From: Nocardiopsis suaedae
GTDB lineage: Bacteria; Actinomycetota; Actinomycetes; Streptosporangiales; Streptosporangiaceae
NCBI RefSeq assembly: GCF_027706745.1
Contig: NZ_JAQFWP010000001.1
Coordinates: 236,742 to 300,741, forward strand
DNA: 64,000 bases
Reading direction: 5' to 3'
Part shown: positions 52,103-60,970 of the stretch, one piece after another
Position numbering within the stretch: position 1 is the first letter of the stretch
Layout: every line of letters begins with the position of its first letter
Made by a program: the position numbers and the translations under genes
The notes under the pieces: generated by a model
Told to the model about the DNA's origin: nothing
Database searches by the model: none
Seen by the model: only the letters and a program-made list of their open reading frames with translations

Positions 52103-53110
52103 TCAGAACATGCTGATGTGCACGTGGTCGAAGTGGTTCTCGGTGATCGACCCGCGGTCCTCCATGTCCCGCCAGCCCTCGGAGCCGCGGCGCACGTCCC
52201 AGATCTGCTGGCGGTAGATGATGTACATGATGCCCAGCCGCTCGGCGTTGTCCTGGGCCCAGTGCGCGATGTCCCAGCCGTGGTCGATCATCTTCTGGGA
52301 GGGCATCTGCCCGTCCCCGTTGACCATGAAGTCGCAGGCGCGGCCCTTGGGGTGCTCGCCGACGACGTAGCCGCCGTCGGGCCGGTAGCACCCGTACCCG
52401 CCGTGCTTCCGGTTCTCGCCGAACTTCTCCAGCACGATGTCGCGCATCTGCCGGGTGCGCGGGGTGAGGCTGTCCGGCGGCCCCATCTCCTGCACGGGGT
52501 GGTCGGCGATGAGCTCCTGGACCTCCTCGCGGCGGCCCTCCAGCTCCTTGAGGTCCTCCTCGACCGCCTCGGCCTTCTCCTCGGCGTTGGCGCTCGCCTT
52601 CTCGTCGCGCTCGACCGCCTGCTGCAGCTCGTCGATGCGCGCCTGGTGGTTGCCGGACAGGTGGCCGATGAGCTGGGCCTGGTCGATCAGGAGCTGGGGG
52701 TCCTCCTCGACGAAGACGGTCAGTGAGGGGTCCAGGCCGGAAGAGGTGTACCCGGCGATGGCCAGCTGCCGCACCTTGTCCCGGGCCTCCTCGACCTCCT
52801 CGCGGGTGGAGTCGGCGCGCTCCTGCGCCTTCTCCGCGTCGTCGAAGACCGCCTCCATGTCGCGCAGCTCGCCGTTGTACTCGTCGCTGAGCGCGTCCGC
52901 CCGGTCCTGCAGCTCCTCAAGGCTCTCCGCGGGGGGCGGCACCGGGACGGCCGCGGCGGGGGACAGGGCGGCCGGGAGGGTGATCACCGCGGCGAGGGCG
53001 GTCGCCCCCAGGCGTGCGGCCCGGCGGCGGGCGGCGCCCTCGGAGGGGCACGGCGGGTCGGGGGCCCAGAAGTCGGCGTACGGGCCGCCGCCGGTCCTCT
53101 CGTCCTCCAC
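52103..53110 (-). CDS. secreted coiled-coil protein with peptidase-like C-terminal domain
   Basis: This exported protein has about 335 residues. A long N-terminal part (~45 residues, including PYADFWAPDPPCPSEGAA) precedes the hydrophobic signal (LGATALAAVITLPAALSPAA). Residues about 60-200 form a charged coiled coil (LEELQDRADALSDEYNGEL and later AEAVEEDLKELEGRREEV) like those in NlpC/P60-type hydrolases. The C-terminal domain has GGYVVGEHPKGRACDFMVN, HGWDIAHWAQDNAERLGIMY and NHFDHVHISMF, with a His/Asp/His set as in D-Ala-D-Ala carboxypeptidase-like (ARB-07466-type) domains. GTG 53110 is chosen because GGAGG lies 8 nt upstream; ATG 53173 and ATG 53260 remain possible. Confidence 0.75.
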   Translation of the reverse strand: MEDERTGGGPYADFWAPDPPCPSEGAARRRAARLGATALAAVITLPAALSPAAAVPVPPPAESLEELQDRADALSDEYNGELRDMEAVFDDAEKAQERADSTREEVEEARDKVRQLAIAGYTSSGLDPSLTVFVEEDPQLLIDQAQLIGHLSGNHQARIDELQQAVERDEKASANAEEKAEAVEEDLKELEGRREEVQELIADHPVQEMGPPDSLTPRTRQMRDIVLEKFGENRKHGGYGCYRPDGGYVVGEHPKGRACDFMVNGDGQMPSQKMIDHGWDIAHWAQDNAERLGIMYIIYRQQIWDVRRGSEGWRDMEDRGSITENHFDHVHISMF

Positions 53111-53606
53111 GTCCACGGCCTCCTCGGCCCGATAGATCTGCGGTCCCTCGACCGCGCATACGCACAGAGACATTAAAGGGAGATTCGGGCGGACGCCAAC
53201 GGAACGCCGGTTTGTGGTGAACGTAACGCCCCATTCGCCGGTTTCGTTCTCGTTTTCCATCGTCTGGTGTGGTTACGTGGGGGCGTGGATGTAACCGAGC
53301 ACGCCAGTCCCGCCCTCCGCGCCGAGCCGCGCGGTCGTCGGCTGTGCCCCGCGTGGCACCGCCCGGCGGGCGGCTGTTGCCTGATGCCGGTCTGACATCC
53401 CGCTCCGCGACCGGGGCGCCGACGGGACTCGGTCCCCGGCGCCCAGCGCGTCGCCCTCTCTTCCCACACCTCCGGTGCCCCATGCTCTGACGTGGGCCCA
53501 CGCGCGGGGGCCGCCGCGGCGGTGCCGGGCCGCCGACGGTCCGCGCCCCCGCCCGCCCCGGAGCCGTCCGCCCTCCCGACCGGAGGGCCGAACGTCGAGG
53601 AAACCC
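53111..53606. other. divergent intergenic region upstream of metNIQ
   Basis: This 496-bp stretch precedes the methionine transporter. It has an AT-richer patch at 53165-53265 that is probably the promoter of the secreted protein, and GC-rich hairpin-capable sequence at 53400-53450 (GGGGCGCCG with CCCGGCGCC). I searched it for a SAM riboswitch and did not find the conserved core. The metN ribosome-binding site GAGG ends it. Confidence 0.55.
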
Positions 53607-54575
53607 GTGATCGAAGCAGTGGACCTGCACAAGGTCTACCCCGTGAACAAGCGCAGGGTCGTCGCCCTGGACGGCGTCGACCTCTCCGTGGAGCAAGGGG
53701 AGGTCTACGGCGTCGTCGGCCAGAGCGGCGCGGGCAAGAGCACCCTGCTGCGCTGCGTGAACCTGCTGGAGCGCCCCACTTCGGGCCGCGTCGCCGTGGA
53801 CGGGCGCGACCTCACCGCGCTGGGCTCGGCCGACCTGCGCCGCGCCCGCCGCCGCATCGGCATGGTGCACCAGCACTTCGCGCTGCTGTCCTCGCGCACG
53901 GTGGCCGGGAACATCGCCTTCCCGCTGGAGAACGCCGGGGTCCCGCGCCGCCGCCGCACCGCCCGCGTCGCCGAGCTGCTCGACCTGGTGGGCCTGGGCG
54001 ACAAGGCCAAGGCCCACCCCGCCCAGCTTTCCGGCGGCCAGAAGCAGCGGGTCGGCATCGCCCGCGCCCTGGCCTCCGACCCGGCGGTGCTGCTCAGCGA
54101 CGAGGCCACCTCCGCGCTCGACCCGGACACCACCGAGTCCATCCTGGAGCTGCTCCGCGACCTCAACCGCGAGCTGGGGCTGACCATCCTGCTGATCACG
54201 CACGAGATGGACGTGATCAAGCGGATCTGCGACTCGGCCGCGATCATGGAGTCCGGCGCCTTCCTGGAGTCCGGGAAGGTCCTCGACCTCATCGCCACCC
54301 CGGGCTCGCGGCTGGCCTCCTCGCTCTTCCCGCTGCCGCGCACCGACGCGCCCGACGCGGTCTCGGTCACCTACCCGCGCGCCTACGACGAGCCGCTGAT
54401 GTCCGAGCTCACCCGCCGCTTCGGGGTGGACGTCAACATCCTGGCCGGGGCGGTCGAGCAGGTCGCCGGGACCTCCGTCGGGCGGCTGAACGTGCAGATC
54501 CAGGGGGAGCGCCGGGAGGGCGCGCTGCGCTTCCTCACCGACAAGGGCCTGCTGGTCCAGGAGGCGGGCCGATGA
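53607..54575 (+). CDS. metN: methionine ABC transporter ATP-binding protein
   Basis: This 322-residue ATPase drives uptake of D/L-methionine. Walker A reads GQSGAGKST near residue 38, the signature LSGGQKQRVGIARAL near 142, Walker B VLLSDEATSALD near 162, and the H-loop THEMD near 197. Residues about 245-322 form the NIL domain that binds methionine and feeds back on transport (SVGRLNVQIQGERREGALRF). GTG 53607 has GAGG 6 nt upstream. Its TGA overlaps the ATG of metI. The gene order metN-metI-metQ is complete. Confidence 0.94.
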   Translation: MIEAVDLHKVYPVNKRRVVALDGVDLSVEQGEVYGVVGQSGAGKSTLLRCVNLLERPTSGRVAVDGRDLTALGSADLRRARRRIGMVHQHFALLSSRTVAGNIAFPLENAGVPRRRRTARVAELLDLVGLGDKAKAHPAQLSGGQKQRVGIARALASDPAVLLSDEATSALDPDTTESILELLRDLNRELGLTILLITHEMDVIKRICDSAAIMESGAFLESGKVLDLIATPGSRLASSLFPLPRTDAPDAVSVTYPRAYDEPLMSELTRRFGVDVNILAGAVEQVAGTSVGRLNVQIQGERREGALRFLTDKGLLVQEAGR

Positions 54576-55255
54576 TCGACTTCCTCACCGAGTTCGCCGC
54601 CCGCCTGCCCGGCATGCGGGAGACGCTCTACTACGGCACCCTCGACACCCTCTACATGGTGCTCTGGGCCACGGTGTTCAGCGTGCTGTTCGGGCTGCCG
54701 CTCGGGGTGCTGCTGGTGACCACCGAGCGCGGCGGCCTGACCCCCGCCCCCTGGCTCAAGCCGGTGCTGGGCGCGGTGGTCAACATCGGGCGCTCGCTCC
54801 CGTTCATCGTGCTCATGGTGGCGGTCCTGTCGCTGACCCGGCTGCTCACCGGCACCACCCTGGGCCCCACCGCCGCCATCGTCCCGCTGAGCATCGGCGC
54901 CGTGCCGTTCTTCGCCCGCCTGGTGGAGACCGCCGTGCGCGAGGTCGACCGGGGCGTGGTCGAGGCCGCGCACGCCATGGGCACGCGCAAGAGCGCCATC
55001 GTCGGCAAGGTCCTGCTGCCCGAGGCGCTGCCCGGCCTCGTCGCCGCGCTCGTGATGACCGTCGTCACGCTGGTCTCCTACTCGGCCATGGCCGGGGCGA
55101 TCGGCGGGGGCGGCCTGGGCGACGTCGCCATCCGCGAGGGCTACCAGCGCTTCGACGACTACTACCTGTGGGCCACGGTGATCCTCCTGGTGGTCATCGT
55201 CCAGGCCGCGCAGACCATCGGCGACCTCGTCATCCGCCGGGTCTCCCACCGCTGA
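54572..55255 (+). CDS. metI: methionine ABC transporter permease
   Basis: This 227-residue integral membrane protein with five predicted helices forms the methionine channel as a dimer. It begins LPGMRETLYYGTLDTLYMVL and has the family's NIGRSLPFIVLMVAVLSLTR near 70. The EAA loop (GVVEAAHAMGTRKSAIVGKV) near 130 contacts MetN. The end reads YYLWATVILLVVIVQAAQTI. The ATG overlaps the metN stop by 4 bp (ATGA), and metQ follows after 91 bp. Confidence 0.94.
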   Translation: MIDFLTEFAARLPGMRETLYYGTLDTLYMVLWATVFSVLFGLPLGVLLVTTERGGLTPAPWLKPVLGAVVNIGRSLPFIVLMVAVLSLTRLLTGTTLGPTAAIVPLSIGAVPFFARLVETAVREVDRGVVEAAHAMGTRKSAIVGKVLLPEALPGLVAALVMTVVTLVSYSAMAGAIGGGGLGDVAIREGYQRFDDYYLWATVILLVVIVQAAQTIGDLVIRRVSHR

Positions 55256-55346
55256 GCCCGGCCCGCGAACCGTATCCACCGACCGACACCGGCCCTTCCG
55301 CCGCGCCCGCGGCGCGGACGGCCACCCGACAGCGAGGAGCACCAAG

Positions 55347-56201
55347 GTGCGTAGGACTCTGGCGATCATCGGCGCGACGGCACTGGCGACCACCGCCGCC
55401 GCCTGCGGCGCCCCCAGCGAGCGCGCCGCCGAGGACGGGGGCGGCGACGGGGACGGCACCACCATCACCGTGGGCGCCACCCCGGTTCCGCACGCCGACG
55501 TCCTCACCTACATCCAGGAGAACCTGGCCGCGGACGCCGGACTGAACATCGAGGTCACCGAGTTCACCGACTACAACCAGCCCAACGCGGCGCTGGTCGA
55601 GGGGAGCCTGGACGCCAACTACTTCCAGACCGTGCCCTTCATGGAGGACTACCTCGAGGGGAACCCGGACGCCGACCTGACCTACGTGGGCGACGTCCAC
55701 CTGGAGGCCTTCGGGCTGTACTCGCAGAAGGTCGGCGACGTGGCGGAGCTGGAGGACGGAGCGCAGGTCGGCGTCCCCAACGACGCCGCCAACATGGGGC
55801 GGGCGCTGAAGCTGCTGGAGGACCAGGGGCTGCTCACCCTCGCCGAGGACTCCGGGGACAACCCCTCCGAGGACGACATCGAGGACAACCCCAAGGGCCT
55901 GGACATCGTCCCGACCGAGGCGGCGCAGCTCCCGCGGTCGCTGCCGGACCTGGACGCGGCGGCGATCAACGGCAACTACGCCATCGAGGCGAAGGTGGCC
56001 GAGACCGCCGAGGCGCTGGCCTTCGAGGAGACCGAGGGCAACCCGTACGCCAACGGCCTGGTGGTGCGCTCGGAGGACGCCGACGACGAGGCGGTGGCCA
56101 CGCTCGACGAGCTGCTGCACAGCGACGAGGTGAAGCGGTACATGGAGGAGCAGTGGGACGGGGTCGTCATCCCCGTCTCGGGCGACGGCGGGCAGGGCTG
56201 A
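55347..56201 (+). CDS. metQ: methionine-binding lipoprotein
   Basis: This is the extracellular methionine receptor of the MetNIQ importer, 284 residues. The signal peptide ends in a lipobox TTAAAC, anchoring Cys near residue 19. The NlpA/MetQ fold shows ITVGATPVPHADVLTYIQEN near 38, VTEFTDYNQPNAALVEGSLD near 70, ANYFQTVPFMEDYLE, VGVPNDAANMGRALKLLEDQ near 135, and NGNYAIEAKV near 208. GAGGAG precedes GTG 55347. It closes the metNIQ unit; the cellobiose operon follows 150 bp later. Confidence 0.94.
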   Translation: MRRTLAIIGATALATTAAACGAPSERAAEDGGGDGDGTTITVGATPVPHADVLTYIQENLAADAGLNIEVTEFTDYNQPNAALVEGSLDANYFQTVPFMEDYLEGNPDADLTYVGDVHLEAFGLYSQKVGDVAELEDGAQVGVPNDAANMGRALKLLEDQGLLTLAEDSGDNPSEDDIEDNPKGLDIVPTEAAQLPRSLPDLDAAAINGNYAIEAKVAETAEALAFEETEGNPYANGLVVRSEDADDEAVATLDELLHSDEVKRYMEEQWDGVVIPVSGDGGQG

Positions 56202-56284
56202 CCCTCCGGCCGGCCGGACCCCCGCCCGGCCGGGCCCACCGGGCCCGGCCGCGGCGGTCACGCTGCGCGGCGGCGTCCCCTGTA

Positions 56285-56298
56285 TGGGAGCGCTCCCA
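56285..56298. promoter_or_regulatory. CebR operator (perfect 14-bp palindrome)
   Basis: TGGGAGCGCTCCCA is exactly the CebR-box consensus known from Streptomyces, located 55 bp upstream of the cebE start. CebR, encoded at the end of the same operon, would bind here and be released by cellobiose or cellotriose. This is the only perfect match I see in the window. Confidence 0.92.
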
Positions 56299-56353
56299 CG
56301 CCGGGGGGAAGGAGCGCCCGTTCCCGAAGCACCTGCGACGAGCGAGGCCGGAC

Positions 56354-57670
56354 ATGACCAGCACCCCGAACCGCGGAGGGCGCGCACGGCGCGCCGCCTC
56401 CGGAAGACCCACCTTCCGCACATCCCTCACCGCCGCTGCCGCCGGAGGCGCGATGCTGCTGGCCACCGCCTGCGGCGGCGGCGAGGGCTCCGACGGCGGC
56501 GAGGTCACCCTCACCATCGACACCTTCGGCGTGATGGGCTACGACGCCCTCCTCCAGCAGTTCGAGGAGGAGACCGGCATCGCGGTCGAGGAGCGCAACG
56601 TCACCGACCTCGCCGACTACACGCCGCAGCTGCAGCAGAACATCGCCGCCGGTTCGGGGGCCGGGGACGTGGTGGCCATCGAAGAGGCCAACATCGCCCA
56701 GTTCCTCTCCCAGCCCGACCGCTTCGTCGACCTCGCCGAGCACGGCGCCGAGGACCGGCAGGGCGACTTCCTCGAATGGAAGTGGGAGCAGGGCACCACC
56801 CCCGACGGCAAGATCGTCGGCCTGGGCACCGACATCGGCAGCATGGGCATGTGCTACGACACCGTCCTGTTCGACGAGGCGGGGCTGCCCACCGAGCGGG
56901 ACGAGGTCTCCGAGCTCTGGTCCACCTGGGACGACTTCGTCTCCACCGGTGAGGAGTTCGCCGACGCCGAGACCGGGGCCTCGTTCGTGTCCACCATCCA
57001 GCCCTACTTCCGCGCGGTGATGTCGCAGAACGGCGGCGCCCCCTACCAGGACGAGGAGGGCGACCTCGTCCTGGAGTCCAACGACGACACCCGCGCGGCC
57101 TACGACACCGTCGTGGGCATGTCCGACCTGTCGGCGAACCTGCCCATCTGGTCGGAGGAGTGGAACGCCGGCATCCAGAACAACGCCTTCGCCACCCTGC
57201 CCTGCCCGTCCTGGATGCTCGGGCACATCGAGAACACCGCCGGCGACGGCGGCGCGGGCCGCTGGGACGTGGCCGCCGTGCCCGGCGGGGGCGGCAACTG
57301 GGGCGGCTCCTTCCTCGCCGTCCCCGAGCAGAGCGAGCACCCCGAGGAGGCCGCGCAGCTCGCCCAGTTCCTGACCAGCGTCGAGGGCCACCTGGGCGCC
57401 TGGGAGGAGGCCAACACGCTGCCCTCCACCGTCGAGGCGCTGGAGTCGGAGGAGGTCACCGGGTTCACCCGGCCCTACTTCAACGACGCCCCGGTCGGCG
57501 AGATCTACGCGACCACCGCGATGGAGCTGGAGCCCGTCTACTACGGCCCCGACACCCAGGCCATCGACGACGCGTTCCGCGCCGCACTGGAGTCGGTCGA
57601 GCAGGGCCAGGCCGACGCCGACGAGGGCTGGGACACCGCCGTCTCCGAGGCGGAGCGGGCCGCGGGGTGA
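56354..57670 (+). CDS. cebE: cellobiose/cellotriose ABC transporter substrate-binding lipoprotein
   Basis: This is the extracellular sugar receptor, 438 residues. A long N-terminus with Arg residues leads to the lipobox LLATAC near residue 40, followed by GGGEGSDGGE. The family-1 solute-binding fold shows TLTIDTFGVMGYDALLQQFE, ITNIGE-type IEEANIAQFLSQPDRFVDL, IVGLGTDIGSMGMCYDTVLF near 155, NAFATLPCPSWMLGHIEN near 275, and NWGGSFLAVPEQ near 315. A CebR box lies 55 bp upstream. The gene overlaps cebF by GTGA. Specificity for cellobiose is inferred from the CebR box, bglC and cebR. Confidence 0.9.
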   Translation: MTSTPNRGGRARRAASGRPTFRTSLTAAAAGGAMLLATACGGGEGSDGGEVTLTIDTFGVMGYDALLQQFEEETGIAVEERNVTDLADYTPQLQQNIAAGSGAGDVVAIEEANIAQFLSQPDRFVDLAEHGAEDRQGDFLEWKWEQGTTPDGKIVGLGTDIGSMGMCYDTVLFDEAGLPTERDEVSELWSTWDDFVSTGEEFADAETGASFVSTIQPYFRAVMSQNGGAPYQDEEGDLVLESNDDTRAAYDTVVGMSDLSANLPIWSEEWNAGIQNNAFATLPCPSWMLGHIENTAGDGGAGRWDVAAVPGGGGNWGGSFLAVPEQSEHPEEAAQLAQFLTSVEGHLGAWEEANTLPSTVEALESEEVTGFTRPYFNDAPVGEIYATTAMELEPVYYGPDTQAIDDAFRAALESVEQGQADADEGWDTAVSEAERAAG

Positions 57671-58578
57671 GACGCCTGACCCGTCTGCGCGCCGCGGCGG
57701 ACACGAAGGGGGCGCCGTACCTGTTCATCGCCCCCTTCTTCCTCCTCTTCGGCGTCTTCGGACTGTTCCCGCTGCTGTACACCGCCTGGGTGTCGCTGCA
57801 CGACTGGAGCCTGATCGGCGGCAACGAGGGGTTCGCCGGGCTGGACAACTACGCCCGCCTGCTCTCCGACGAGAAGTTCTGGAACGCCCTGGTCAACACG
57901 CTGGGCATCTTCGCGGTCGCGGTGGTGCCCCAGCTGATGCTGGCGCTGCTGCTCGCCGACACCCTCAACCGCGCCATCCGCGGCCGGAGCCTGTTCCGGA
58001 TGGCGCTCATCATCCCCTACGTCACCTCGATCGCCGCGATGGCGATCGTCTTCTCCACCCTGTTCGGAACCGAGTTCGGGCTGATCAACCAGCTCCTCGG
58101 GACGGTGGGCATCGAACCGGTCAACTGGCGCGGCGGCCGCTTCTCCTCCTGGGCCGCCATCGCGGTGATGATCGACTGGCGGTGGGTCGGCTACAACACG
58201 CTGATCTACCTGGCCGCCATGCAGGCCGTCCCGCGCGACCTGTACGAGGCGGCGGACCTGGACGGCGCGTCCCGGATGCGCCAGTTCTTCCAGATCACCA
58301 TCCCGATGCTGCGCCCGACCATCCTGTTCACCGTCATCGTCTCCACCATCGGCCAGATGCAGCTCTTCACCGAGCCCGCCGTGTTCGACACCGGCGGCGC
58401 CATGCAGGGCGGCACGCAGGGCCAGTTCCAGACCGTGATGATGCTCGTCTTCCAGGAGGCGTTCCGCTACGGCGACTACGGCTACGGCGCCGCCATCTCC
58501 TGGGTGCTGTTCTGGATCATCGTCGTGCTGGGCGCGGTCAACGCCCTGCTGGCCCGGACCATCAAGGGGGCGCCGTGA
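57667..58578 (+). CDS. cebF: cellobiose ABC transporter permease
   Basis: This is one of two membrane permeases of the Ceb importer, 303 residues with six helices. The start GAPYLFIAPFFLLFGVFGLF is typical of MalF-like proteins, followed by PLLYTAWVSLHDWSLIGGNE. The EAA motif for contact with the ATPase reads LYEAADLDGASRMRQFFQIT near 195. It begins at GTG 57667, overlapping cebE, and its own TGA overlaps cebG. No ATPase gene lies in the operon; the shared MsiK-type ATPase used by Ceb systems would be encoded elsewhere. Confidence 0.92.
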   Translation: MRRLTRLRAAADTKGAPYLFIAPFFLLFGVFGLFPLLYTAWVSLHDWSLIGGNEGFAGLDNYARLLSDEKFWNALVNTLGIFAVAVVPQLMLALLLADTLNRAIRGRSLFRMALIIPYVTSIAAMAIVFSTLFGTEFGLINQLLGTVGIEPVNWRGGRFSSWAAIAVMIDWRWVGYNTLIYLAAMQAVPRDLYEAADLDGASRMRQFFQITIPMLRPTILFTVIVSTIGQMQLFTEPAVFDTGGAMQGGTQGQFQTVMMLVFQEAFRYGDYGYGAAISWVLFWIIVVLGAVNALLARTIKGAP

Positions 58579-59492
58579 CCAGCCCGTCCGCGACCGCACC
58601 GCACGCGCCCCGGCCCACACGGCCCCGCCGCCCCGGCCAGGGGCCGCTCCAGCGGCGGCTGCGCGCGCTGCGCCAGGCGGCACCGCTCACCTACGCGGGG
58701 CTGCTGCTGGCGGTGTTCGTGTCGGTCTTCCCGCTGTGGTGGATGTTCGTCATCGCCACCCGCACCACCGACGCGGCGTCCCGCTTCCCCCCGGTGCTGC
58801 TGCCGGGGGACCGGTTCGACGACAACGTGGCCCGGCTGTTCGGGGAGGCCTCGGCCAACTTCGGGACCGGCCTGCTCAACTCGTTCATCTCCGCGGGCAC
58901 CGTCTCCGTCTCCGTCGTGCTCTTCTGCTCGATGGCCGGGTTCGCCCTGGCCAAGCTCCGCTTCAAGGGGCGCACCTTCTTCACCGTGGCCGTGGTGCTC
59001 ACCATGGCGGTCCCGGTGCAGGTGGGCATCGTCCCGCTGCTGGTGCTCATGGAGTGGCTGGGCTGGCGCGGCGAACTGCAGGCGGTGATCGTTCCGTTCC
59101 TGGTCAGCGGCTTCGGCGTGTTCATGATGCGCCAGTACGTCTCCCAGGGCGTGCCCGACGAGCTGCTGGAGGCCGCCCGCATCGACGGCTGCAGCACCTT
59201 CCGCACCTACTGGAGCGTGGTGCTGCCCGCGCTGCGCCCGGCGATGACCGTGCTCGGCCTGCTCACCTTCATGACCGTGTGGAACGAGTACGTGTGGGCC
59301 ATCGCGGTGCTCACCCCCGACAACCCGACCGTCCAGTTCTCCATCAACCAGCTGCAGGAGTCGGCCTACGCCCGCGACTTCGCGCTCATGTTCACCGGCG
59401 CGACGCTGGCGACCCTGCCCCTGCTGATCCTGTTCGTCCTGCTCGGCCGCCAGCTCGTCGGCCGCATCATGGAAGGTGCCATCAAGGCGTGA
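58575..59492 (+). CDS. cebG: cellobiose ABC transporter permease
   Basis: This is the second permease of the Ceb importer, 305 residues with six helices. A basic cytosolic tail (RPTRPRRPGQGPLQRRLRAL) precedes the first helix (YAGLLLAVFVSVFPLWWMFV). The MalG-like EAA loop reads DELLEAARIDGCSTFRTYWS near 195, then VVLPALRPAMTVLGLLTFMT. The end LLGRQLVGRIMEGAIKA is characteristic of MalG/CebG proteins. It overlaps cebF and bglC by 4 bp each, so all are co-translated. Confidence 0.92.
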   Translation: MTSPSATAPHAPRPTRPRRPGQGPLQRRLRALRQAAPLTYAGLLLAVFVSVFPLWWMFVIATRTTDAASRFPPVLLPGDRFDDNVARLFGEASANFGTGLLNSFISAGTVSVSVVLFCSMAGFALAKLRFKGRTFFTVAVVLTMAVPVQVGIVPLLVLMEWLGWRGELQAVIVPFLVSGFGVFMMRQYVSQGVPDELLEAARIDGCSTFRTYWSVVLPALRPAMTVLGLLTFMTVWNEYVWAIAVLTPDNPTVQFSINQLQESAYARDFALMFTGATLATLPLLILFVLLGRQLVGRIMEGAIKA

Positions 59493-60967
59493 CCGCTTCG
59501 ACGCAGACCCAGCAGACCCCGCACGCCGCAGCCCGCCCGTCCGAGGGCCCGGACACGGCCCCGGACGCGATGCCCGAGGGCTTCGTCTGGGGGGCCTCCA
59601 CCTCGTCGTTCCAGATCGAGGGCGCCACCGGTGCCGACGGGCGCGGCTCCAGCATCTGGGACGACTTCTGCGCCCGCCCCGGCGCGGTGCTCGGCGGCGA
59701 CACCGGCGAGCCCGGGGCCGACCACTACCGGAGGATGGACGAGGACATCGCCCTGATGCGGGAGCTGGGGCTGGGCGCCTACCGGTTCTCCATCTCCTGG
59801 CCGCGCGTGCAGCCCGGCGGGAGCGGCGCGGCCAACCGGGCCGGGGTCGACTTCTACGACCGGCTCACCGACGCCCTGCTGGAGGCGGGCGTCACCCCCT
59901 GGCCCACGCTCTACCACTGGGACCTGCCCTCGGAGCTGGAGGAGGCCGGCGGGTGGCCGGCCCGGGACACCGCCCTGCGGTTCGCCGAGTACGCGGCCCT
60001 GATGGGCGAGGCGCTGGGCGACCGGATCGGGCACTGGACCACCCTCAACGAGCCGTGGTGCTCGGCGTTCCTCGGCTACGCCGCCGGGATCCACGCCCCC
60101 GGGCGCACCGATCCCGCCGCGTCCCTGGCCGCCGCCCACCACCTGATGCTCGGGCACGGGCTGGCCGCGCGCGAGCTGCGCCGCGTGTGCGGAGCGCAGG
60201 TGGGCATCGTGCTCAACCCCGGCGAACTGGTGGCGCACCGCCCCGTCCCCGACGACATCGACGCCGCCCGGCGCGTCGACGGGGTGCGCAACCGGGTGTT
60301 CACCGGCCCGCTGCTGCGCGGCGCCTACCCCGCCGACGTCCTGGAGGACCTGGCCCCCATCAGCGACTTCTCCTTCGTCGCCGACGGCGACCTGGAGGCC
60401 ATCGCCCAGCCGCTCGACTTCATCGGGGTGAACTACTACTCGGCCGAGCGGGTCGCGGCGGACCGGGAGGCCGCCGGGGGCGCCGCGCAGGACGCCGGGG
60501 CCGAACCGGACCCCGCCCTGGTGGGCACCGCCCCGGCGGTGAACCTGCCGCGAGGGGAGGGGCGCACCGGCATGGACTGGGGGATCGACCCGCGCGGCAT
60601 GTACGGGGTGCTCACCCGGATGGCCGCCGAGGCCCCCGGCACCGACCTGTACGTCACCGAGAACGGCGCCGCCTACCCCGACGAGGTCGGGGCCGACGGG
60701 CGGGTGCGCGACCGCGACCGGGTGGCGTACCTGCGCGACCACCTGCTGGCGGTGCGCGCGGCGGAGCGCGCCGGGGCGCCGGTCAAGGGGTACTTCGCCT
60801 GGTCGCTGTTGGACAACTTCGAGTGGGCGTGGGGATACTCCCAGCGGTTCGGACTGGTGCACGTGGACTTCGCGACCCAGCGCCGGACCGTCAAGGACAG
60901 CGGCCGCTGGTACGCGGCGGCCGCGGCGGCGGGCGCGGTGCCCGGCGCGGGGGCCGCGGAGGGGTGA
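59489..60967 (+). CDS. bglC: beta-glucosidase, glycoside hydrolase family 1
   Basis: This 492-residue cytosolic enzyme cleaves imported cellobiose and cello-oligosaccharides to glucose. GH1 marks are FVWGASTSSFQIEGATGADG near 30, YRFSISWPRVQPGG near 92, LYHWDLP, the acid/base Glu in TTLNEPWCSAFLG near 188, GVNYYSAE near 313, and the nucleophile in LYVTENGAAYPDE near 395, then WSLLDNFEWAWGYSQRFGL. It starts at GTG 59489 inside the end of cebG. By hydrolysing the CebR inducer it should also reset induction, as shown for Streptomyces BglC. Confidence 0.93.
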   Translation: MTASTQTQQTPHAAARPSEGPDTAPDAMPEGFVWGASTSSFQIEGATGADGRGSSIWDDFCARPGAVLGGDTGEPGADHYRRMDEDIALMRELGLGAYRFSISWPRVQPGGSGAANRAGVDFYDRLTDALLEAGVTPWPTLYHWDLPSELEEAGGWPARDTALRFAEYAALMGEALGDRIGHWTTLNEPWCSAFLGYAAGIHAPGRTDPAASLAAAHHLMLGHGLAARELRRVCGAQVGIVLNPGELVAHRPVPDDIDAARRVDGVRNRVFTGPLLRGAYPADVLEDLAPISDFSFVADGDLEAIAQPLDFIGVNYYSAERVAADREAAGGAAQDAGAEPDPALVGTAPAVNLPRGEGRTGMDWGIDPRGMYGVLTRMAAEAPGTDLYVTENGAAYPDEVGADGRVRDRDRVAYLRDHLLAVRAAERAGAPVKGYFAWSLLDNFEWAWGYSQRFGLVHVDFATQRRTVKDSGRWYAAAAAAGAVPGAGAAEG

Positions 60968-60970
60968 ACG

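Noticed and set aside
53270..53606. SAM riboswitch upstream of metNIQ
   Set aside because: I looked for the SAM-I and SAM-IV cores and saw neither. The stretch has only GC-rich hairpins.
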